NCBI GenBank assembly: GCA_937885235.1 | Contig: CAKZZK010000019.1 | Location: forward strand, 1 to 39,659 | Source of the DNA: an uncultured Treponema sp. | GTDB lineage: Bacteria; Spirochaetota; Spirochaetia; Treponematales; Treponemataceae | Length of the DNA stretch: 39,659 nt | Reading direction: 5' to 3' | Shown: positions 33,613 through 39,659 of the stretch, one piece after another | How the letters are laid out: each line of letters begins with the position of its first letter | Numbering within the stretch: position 1 is the first letter of the stretch | Made by a program: the position numbers and the translations under genes | The notes under the pieces: generated by a model | Databases searched by the model: none | The model's input: the letters and a program-made list of their open reading frames with translations, nothing else | What the model was told of the DNA's origin: nothing

Positions 33613-35388
33613 CTAAAAACGCCCACCAGGACCGCCGCCTAAGCTTGCACCAAGCGCATATACAGATGCTCCCGATGACACCGTGATTATTCCCTTAGAA
33701 CTACCACCGCTAACTGAGGGAAGCGTGGTATACAAGCCCTTGTAGTTGCTACCGCCGCTTGCCGTTACACCAGAATAAATGCTATATGTGCCTGTGCCGA
33801 TTTGCGGAGTCGAAAGCGTGATGATAGAATAGCCTGAGGCAACAGAAGGTATTGTAAACGCAAAGACCACACCACCAGAGCCATTTTTGATTGCCATAGT
33901 GCTGCCTGCAGAGCCTGCGTAGCCAGAGCCGAGCACAAAGACCTTCTGCGAAGACGAGCCAGTCGCAGCATAATTATGGGAAGAGCCGCTTATGCCCGCC
34001 GCAACACCGCCCGTAAAATTCAGAGAGCCATCACAATCAAAACCATCCTCGCTACCCGTAGGTGCAACAGTGACGATGGTACCACCAGAAATGTTGATAT
34101 CGCCGTTAGAATCTATAGCATCCCCCTGTTTAGAATACAAGTAGAGATTTCCCCCCGAAATATTGACATAGCCATACGTGCTGTAGCTTGCGTTGAGCGA
34201 GTCATCGGTGGTTTGAATGTCAAAAGTACCGCCACTGATAATGACACCATTCTTGCCTTCAATGCCTTCCGGGGAGCAGGATTCTGTTTTTGTTTCTGTC
34301 GTTCCATCATATTTCGTATAGGTGATGGTGCCGCTTCGGTCCGAGTCCACAACGGTATCGGTAGTGGTAATAGAGAAGGTTCCTCCCGTAATATAAACGA
34401 CAGGGTTAGGATCGTCATTTGTATCGCTCGTTTCTGCATCTTCATCTATATCCCATTTAGCGCTTATAGCTTTTCCTGTCGTCTTGATGGTGATATTTCC
34501 ACCAGTAATATAGATAAAACCTTCACCGGGGGCTGATTCATCCCCTTCCACGATGATACCTCGACTGTTATTGTTCTTGTGACTCGTATGTGAAGTGGTT
34601 CCTTTCAAATCCAGAGTGCCACCATCCATCACAAAGCCATTCTGACTCCGTATACAACTCAAACCTGCGTTGTCCACTGAAATAGTTCCCCCAAAGAGGC
34701 GGATATAATCCTCTGAGTAAATACCATGTGCATATTTTTCACTCACCGAGAGTGTTCCAGAACCGCTTATGAGAAGCGGCGCCTTGCTAAAAAGTGTTCC
34801 CTTTGCTTTATTGCCGCTGGAACTATAATCTATTCCGTAACTGCGCCCATCCGTAAGGCTGTTCGTGCCGCTAAGGACGAGGTAGGTTTGTTTTGTCTTT
34901 TTCACATTGATACACGGATAATTACCGCTTTTTATGCTTACCCCATTCAAATCAAGCTCTATGGCATAACTCTCATTTCCCTTTATTTCTAAGTCGCCTG
35001 CCGATAATGTTCCTGTAATGGTAAGTTCCGTATTTTTCGTAGAAGCTGAAGCATCAATGGATATATGGCCATTCTCGTTTTTGATGGTGATATTGTCCGT
35101 CATAGTTGCCTTTGATGTACTTGCTGCTGTAGAGGAAGAAGAATTTACTGACCATGAACACGCTGTCGCTGCACTCAAAGTAAGCGAAATATTATTTCCA
35201 AAAATGACGCTAGACACATTATCACTTGACTTTACAAGTAATCCTGTATTAACGGACTGACTAATCCGCGCATAGCTCGTACTGCCGGAAGAAAATACGT
35301 CATCCGTGCTGCTATCTGAGCTAACAGAAGACGGACACCCTGTAGCCAACAAGCAAAGCAATGCTACACAAAAACAAAATCTCTTCAT
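33613..35388 (-). CDS. Cthe_2159-type carbohydrate-binding beta-helix lipoprotein
   Basis: The protein has 591 residues from ATG 35388 (AGGAG at 35396-35400). A lipoprotein signal ends LLATGC (Cys18). The mature protein is Ser/Thr/Gly-rich with repeating GGxI/T-type turns (ITGGNITIKTTGKAISA, ISGGTFDIQTTDDSLNA, ISGGNLYLYSKQGDAIDSNG), as in right-handed beta helices. The conserved block EDGFDCDGSLNFTGG and the glycine-rich end GGGPGGRF match Cthe_2159-family proteins, which bind cellulose and polygalacturonate. It is probably surface-exposed and binds plant polysaccharide or calcium. It is single, convergent to ppk. Confidence 0.82.
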   Translation of the reverse strand: MKRFCFCVALLCLLATGCPSSVSSDSSTDDVFSSGSTSYARISQSVNTGLLVKSSDNVSSVIFGNNISLTLSAATACSWSVNSSSSTAASTSKATMTDNITIKNENGHISIDASASTKNTELTITGTLSAGDLEIKGNESYAIELDLNGVSIKSGNYPCINVKKTKQTYLVLSGTNSLTDGRSYGIDYSSSGNKAKGTLFSKAPLLISGSGTLSVSEKYAHGIYSEDYIRLFGGTISVDNAGLSCIRSQNGFVMDGGTLDLKGTTSHTSHKNNNSRGIIVEGDESAPGEGFIYITGGNITIKTTGKAISAKWDIDEDAETSDTNDDPNPVVYITGGTFSITTTDTVVDSDRSGTITYTKYDGTTETKTESCSPEGIEGKNGVIISGGTFDIQTTDDSLNASYSTYGYVNISGGNLYLYSKQGDAIDSNGDINISGGTIVTVAPTGSEDGFDCDGSLNFTGGVAAGISGSSHNYAATGSSSQKVFVLGSGYAGSAGSTMAIKNGSGGVVFAFTIPSVASGYSIITLSTPQIGTGTYSIYSGVTASGGSNYKGLYTTLPSVSGGSSKGIITVSSGASVYALGASLGGGPGGRF

Positions 35389-35407
35389 GTGCGTACTCCT
35401 GTTCCTC

Positions 35408-35436
35408 AGTTTACAGATAAAAAAAAGAAATTTCAA
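35408..35436 (-). promoter_or_regulatory. Promoter of the Cthe_2159-type lipoprotein gene
   Basis: On the minus strand: TTGAAA (35431-35436), 17 bases, TAAACT (35408-35413). Transcription would start about 12 bases before the ATG, just ahead of the AGGAG site. Confidence 0.55.
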
Positions 35437-35465
35437 ATTATTTTTTTGTTAGAAAGATAAAAACT

Positions 35466-35484
35466 TTGTTATGCTTTATAACAA
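35466..35484. repeat. Small inverted repeat TTGTTAT-gcttt-ATAACAA
   Basis: Perfect 7-bp arms around 5 bases, upstream of the lipoprotein promoter. It is possibly an operator. Confidence 0.4.
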
Positions 35485-35514
35485 TCAAGTCGCTTCGCTG
35501 TGGCTTAAAAGGAA

Positions 35515-35570
35515 ATGCGGAAATACCCAAACAAAAGTGAAGTTACTATTCTGCCTAGATATTTCCGCAT
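35515..35570. repeat. Spaced inverted repeat ATGCGGAAATA ... TATTTCCGCAT
   Basis: Perfect 11-bp arms (35515-35525 and 35560-35570) with 34 bases between. It lies in the 280-base gene-free stretch 35389-35668. No T tract follows. It could be an operator pair or a structured leader. Confidence 0.55.
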
Positions 35571-35668
35571 AATGGATGTTTTGGAACGAGATAGCATAAC
35601 CATAACACATGAAAAGTAATAAAAGCGTTACAGTTCGCTAATTTTTCACAAAATATACCGCGTTTTTA

Positions 35669-37039
35669 TTATTTTCCTAGAAGCTCTGCCGCCAGGAACT
35701 CCGCCTTCGTGACCGGCGCGGAGTAGTAGCTGCCCTGCAAGGTAGTCACGGGCATAGAGCGCAGCACGTCGCGGATTTCCTTGCTTGCAACGCCACTCAC
35801 GTTGACGTGCTTCACGCAGGTGGCTGCCATCTTGGTCAGGTATTCCAGTCGCGGTCGCGCTTGTTTTCCTCAATGCCGCCCGTAAAGCGGGTGTCCATGC
35901 ACACCGCGTCCACAGGGGCGCCTTTCAGGAAAAGAATTGAATCCGTACCGCTTCCAAAGCTGTCAATAATCGCAAGGATGCCCTTCTGGTGCAGGCTCTC
36001 TATAATAGTACAAAGCCGCTCAATCCCCACATAGCGGCAGTCCGCCGTAAACTTAAGGCTCAGCTGTGCGGGAGGAAATCCCGACTCAGAAAGGATATGC
36101 AGCAGGTTGTCGATAAAGTAGTCGGATTCAAGCTGGATGCGGTAGATGTTTATGCAGAGCAAAAAGCCAGGCTTCCTCTTGTTGAGTTCCACCGCGTCAG
36201 AAAGCGCCGTGTGCAGGATAAAATCCCCCAGCTCCTCAAAGAGGAAGTCGCGTTCCAGAACGGGCATAAACTCAGAGGCAGGAATGGTGCCGTATTTTTC
36301 ATCCTGCCAGCTGATAACGGCTTCCGCACCTGTGCACTTTTCCGTTGCGGCAGAGATAACGGGTTCATACAGAAGCGAAAAGCCCGTGCAGCCCTCAATG
36401 ACGCAGGTGCGGATGGTGTCCATAAGCTCAAGCGCCTTAGAGCTTTCATAGTTGATACTGCCGTTAAAGTCAACAAGCTCGCCGTGCTTTGTTTCCTTGG
36501 ATTCCTCGTAGGCATAGCTCAAGCAGGCATAGACGGTGTCCGCGCTGACCTCCGCCCCGTGCGTCGTGATGAGCCCTCCGTTTGCCGAGAGGATGCTCTT
36601 TACGCCGTTCACCTGAATGCCCCGCTGCATACGGTAATGAATCATATCGTAGATGGCGGCGACCTCTTCGCGCGTAAGGGTTTCTGACAGGATGGCAAAG
36701 GTTGCGCCGTCAGTGCGGAACACCTCGCCGCGCTCCTTGACGATTTCCTGAATGAGCCACGCCGTCTCCTGCAGGATGCGGTTTCCGTAAGAATAGCCGT
36801 TCTTCTGGTTGATTGCCGCCATGCGGCTTATGCCCACCTGCAAGGACACGGTGTCCTTCCCCGCGTTCATCAGCGCCGTGAGCTTTTCGCGGTAGGCAAG
36901 CTTGTTCGGCAGAACCGTCACCGGGTCGGTGGATTCCGTTATGCCCTGATTGACGAGCATACCGCCTATCATAATCGAACTCATCATCAAGAATCTGCCT
37001 GTACTTGGGATCCATCTTTACTTCTGTTGTCTTGTCCAT
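35669..37039 (-). pseudogene. Broken GGDEF/EAL-like c-di-GMP protein (two frameshifts)
   Basis: The original start is ATG 37039 (AGGAGA at 37045-37050), 18 bases after the kinase stop. The frame opens MDKTTEVKMDPKYRQILDDE and must shift near 36970 to join GGMLVNQGITESTDPVTVLP. A second shift near 35850, after ENKRDRDW, moves the reading to EYLTKMAATC and on to QGSYYSAPVTKAEFLAAELL, stop at 35669-35671. One lost G (TGGGAA to TGGAA) explains the second shift. Both domains are also degenerate: RTDGATFAIL replaces GGDEF, GAEAVISW replaces EAL, and SFGSG replaces DFG-type motifs. Probably no longer functional; at best it bound c-di-GMP. Confidence 0.72.
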
Positions 37040-37056
37040 ATATATCTCCTGTTCTG

Positions 37057-39640
37057 TTACCGGATCAAGCTGCCAAGCGTGGCGAACAGTTTGTCTGCCT
37101 CAATTGGTTTTGAAAGGTGCGCATTCATGCCTGCCTGCAGGCTCCGCTGCACGTCTTCATCAAAAGCGTTTGCCGTAAGCGCGATGATGGGAATGGTCTT
37201 TGCGTCATCGGTGCCGCACCTGCGGATTTCCGCCGTAGCGGTAAGCCCGTCCATCACGGGCATACGCATATCCATAAGGATTGCATCGTAGTAGCCGGCA
37301 GGATGTGACTTGAACATTTCGAGCGCAATCTGCCCGTTCTGGGCAATCTCGCTCTGCACGTCCTGCATTTCAAGCGTCATCTGCAGGATTTCGGCATTGA
37401 TGCTCATATCCTCCGCAACGAGGATGCGCCTGCCTGTCAAGTCAGCGGCTTCCTTTTCGCGGATTTCGCGGGTCACTTCAATGCCGTCCTGCTCGGGCAT
37501 TTTCCAGTCAACAAAGATAAGGTTGTATGCCTCATGGCGTGCGTACTTAAGCTTGATGTTCTCAAGCGCCGCTTTGCCGCTCAGCACAGTCTCCACAGAG
37601 ATGCCTATCTCTTCCATCACGATTCTTGCGTGATCGCAGGCGACGGGGTCATCGTCAATGACGAGCACCTTCATATTCTGGAGTATCACCTTGTTAGCCC
37701 CGTTGCCCTTGCGCGCGCTGTTCCTGAGCGTTACATTCACCGTGAACGTAGAGCAAACGCCCTTCTCGCTTTCCACAGAGATGTTGCCGTTCATCATCTC
37801 CACGATGTTCTTGGTGATTGCCATGCCAAGTCCCGTGCTGCCGTACTTGTTCGTCGCGCTCTCATTCTCCTGACTGAACGCCTCGAAAATCTTCGGCAGA
37901 TAGGATTTATCCATACCGATTCCCGTGTCCGCCATGACAAAGCGGAGCGTGCTCTGCCCTTCAAACAGGGCGGTGCGCTCCACGCTGAAGCTCACCGTGC
38001 CGGGGGCGGGGGTAAACTTAACGGCATTCCCCAGTATATTGATGATGACCTGCTTGAGCTTCATATCATCGCCAATGTAGTAATCATCCACGGGCGAAAG
38101 GATGCGGCACTCGTACTGCAAGCCGCGGTCCTGACACTGGGAGTTTATCATCGTGTTTATCTGCTCAAGCATTCCGCTGAACGAGAACTCCTCATTCTTG
38201 AGCGTCATCCGTCCGCTTTCAATGCGGCTCATATCAAGGATGTCGTTGATGAGCCCCAACAGGTGCCGCGCGCTGCCGCCGATTTTCTCCAGATGCTCGC
38301 GCGTGTCTGGCGGCAGCTTGGGATTTTTGAGCGCGATGTTGTCCAGCCCTATGATTGCGTTCATAGGGGTGCGGATTTCGTGGCTCATCGAAGAAAGGAA
38401 CGCCGTCTTTGCCACGTTTGCCTGATTTGCCGCATCAAGCGCAATCCTGAGCTGCTCGTTGAGCGCAATCTGTTCTTTCTGTATTTCGGTGTTGTCGCTT
38501 TTGAGCAGGATGTAAAAGCGTGCCTCCGGGTCTATGCTGAAAAAGTCGAACTGCTTATAATACGTCTCGCCGCCCATCTCGATTGCGATGTTCGCGACAT
38601 AAGGCTCCCTCTGCTTGAGCTCCCGCTCGATTGTTTCAAGAGAAAGGCTCTTTGCCGCCTCATCCTTTTGCTGCTCTGTTCCCTGCAAAACAGGACGCAC
38701 CTGCGTATCAAGGTAATTCTGGTAGCTTCCGTTCAGGCTGGTGGGGAAGATGCTCCCGTGCTTTATCCGTGCCGCCTCGCCAATCGTCACGCCGTAGGTG
38801 CCGTCCACAAGGTATGCCACCATATCGAACTGCTGTGCAAGGATTTTGTTCATCAGCGTGTCGCCCACTTTCCGCGCGTTGCATTCCTGCTCGGTGATGA
38901 ATGCCACCATATCCCCCGTGAGCGGGTGCTGGGTAATTGCGGCGGTAAAGCTCACAAAGCAGGAGCGTCCGTTCGTTCATCTGGTAGAAGCTGTTGCCGA
39001 GGTTTGAATACACGGAACGCAGCCGCTCTTCATGCTCTTTGAGCGCGGTCACATCGGCATACGTGCAGTAGATGTAGTGCTCGCCAAAATCATCGATAAA
39101 AGCATAATGCACCTTGCACCAGATTTTGTTCCGCTTTGCGGTGAATTTCTGTATGATGAGGGAGGAGGAGCCGTCGTAGGCGACGCGGTGCTCGAACATG
39201 CTGCGCACAAGGGGGCGGTCTTCAGGGTAGGTCGCCTTGAAAAAGCCTATGCCGTCTATCAGATCCATAGCCTCTGAAACCGTGCATTCCATCATCGCGG
39301 CAAATTCTTCGGAAACAAACACGGGCTCCAAGTGTCCGTCATCGTGCTTCTGGATGAGGACGGCGTTGTTTCCCATCTGCTGTATGTTGCGCAAAAAGTG
39401 GTCGCGCGAGTCTTGGGAAGCATAATTGGTGATGTTCGTAAGCCAGAATCCGGCGTAGGGCTTGGGCAGCCCTTCGATGGGCTCAAAGAACAGGTGCAGG
39501 TTCACCATGGGCATATAGGTAACGAAGGCAAAATCTCATTCTTCCATCGTTTTGCTTATAAAGTGAAGCTTTCCCTCGTCATCTTTATACCTGCTTAATT
39601 TATTGGTGTCATTCGTAAGCGATTTTGTCAAGTTAAGCAC
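37057..39640 (-). pseudogene. Broken hybrid histidine kinase (frameshift, nonsense codon, partial receiver)
   Basis: Reading from the right: an open frame (GTG 39640) meets TGA at 39536-39538, then DFAFVTYMPMVNLHLFFEP continues in the same frame. A PAS-like domain follows to FYQMNER near 38970. There a single-base shift is needed to reach RSCFVSFTAAITQHP. Next come a second sensor region, a HisKA domain (SSMSHEIRTPMNAIIGLDNI) and a HATPase (QVIINILGNAVKFTP, DTGIGM, GSTGLGMAITKNI). The first receiver has its Asp in IFVDWKMPEQDG but then runs directly into the second (RILVAEDMSINAEI, ILMDMRMPVMDG), so about 60-70 residues of the first appear deleted in frame. The C-terminal receiver is whole. 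The true N-terminus may lie beyond the window. Confidence 0.7.
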
Positions 39641-39659
39641 CTAAAAATTTAGGGACTTT

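Noticed and set aside
37534..39042. 502-codon plus-strand open frame opposite the hybrid kinase
   Set aside because: The length comes from GC-rich codon bias of the opposite gene. There is no domain or ribosome-binding site, and the kinase motifs are clear on the minus strand.
39640..39653. Palindrome CCTAAAAATTTAGG at the window edge
   Set aside because: It is AT-rich and short, and the context beyond the edge is missing, so no role can be supported.

Overview
The window looks like a chromosomal segment of a host- or gut-associated spirochaete, most probably a Treponema-like species. This rests on gene content: YesM/YesN-regulated sugar uptake, many c-di-GMP proteins, lipoproteins with loose lipoboxes, and an ACGX-type Cys-rich peptide with a radical SAM enzyme. 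It was not tested by any search. No tRNA, rRNA, transposase, phage gene or CRISPR array was seen.

Layout. 226-870: an orphan LuxR-type regulator, then a terminator-like hairpin and an array of seven and a bit 22-bp tandem repeats (950-1111). 1193-9672: a carbohydrate-uptake locus, with a YesN/YesM two-component pair, a solute-binding lipoprotein and two LplC/LplB-type permeases on the minus strand, and a divergent cytoplasmic GH30 glycosidase. 9686-14197: the most interesting part. A minus-strand operon encodes a Cys-repeat peptide (four AACGxACG blocks), a radical SAM/SPASM enzyme, a class-M-like sirtuin and a quinone-oxidoreductase-like enzyme, with a 31-nt gap and then two ATGA overlaps. 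It is divergent from an HxlR regulator and a GNAT, with two promoter-like elements and a perfect palindrome between them. A GyrI-like protein and another GNAT follow.

15574-19658: a complete potABCD polyamine uptake operon, then an acyl-CoA ligase (19747-21381) whose stop overlaps that of a convergent Cache-HAMP-GGDEF diguanylate cyclase. 23159-28360 (minus): an unusual fusion of a degenerate GatB with a degenerate asparaginase, a periplasmic TPR protein and a TraB-family membrane protein. 28494-33589 (plus): a (alpha/alpha)6 glycosidase, a Ppx/GppA phosphatase with HD domain, and polyphosphate kinase, probably one transcript. 33613-35388 (minus): a beta-helical lipoprotein of the Cthe_2159 type.

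35669 to the right edge: a hybrid histidine kinase and a GGDEF/EAL-like protein, both broken by frameshifts or a nonsense codon, and the kinase also by an apparent in-frame loss of half a receiver domain. The other protein genes read through intact, so this end looks like a locally decaying signalling locus, although local assembly error is not excluded.

Assignments are from motif reading by eye. Starts were adjusted where a Shine-Dalgarno sequence or promoter decides between alternatives.
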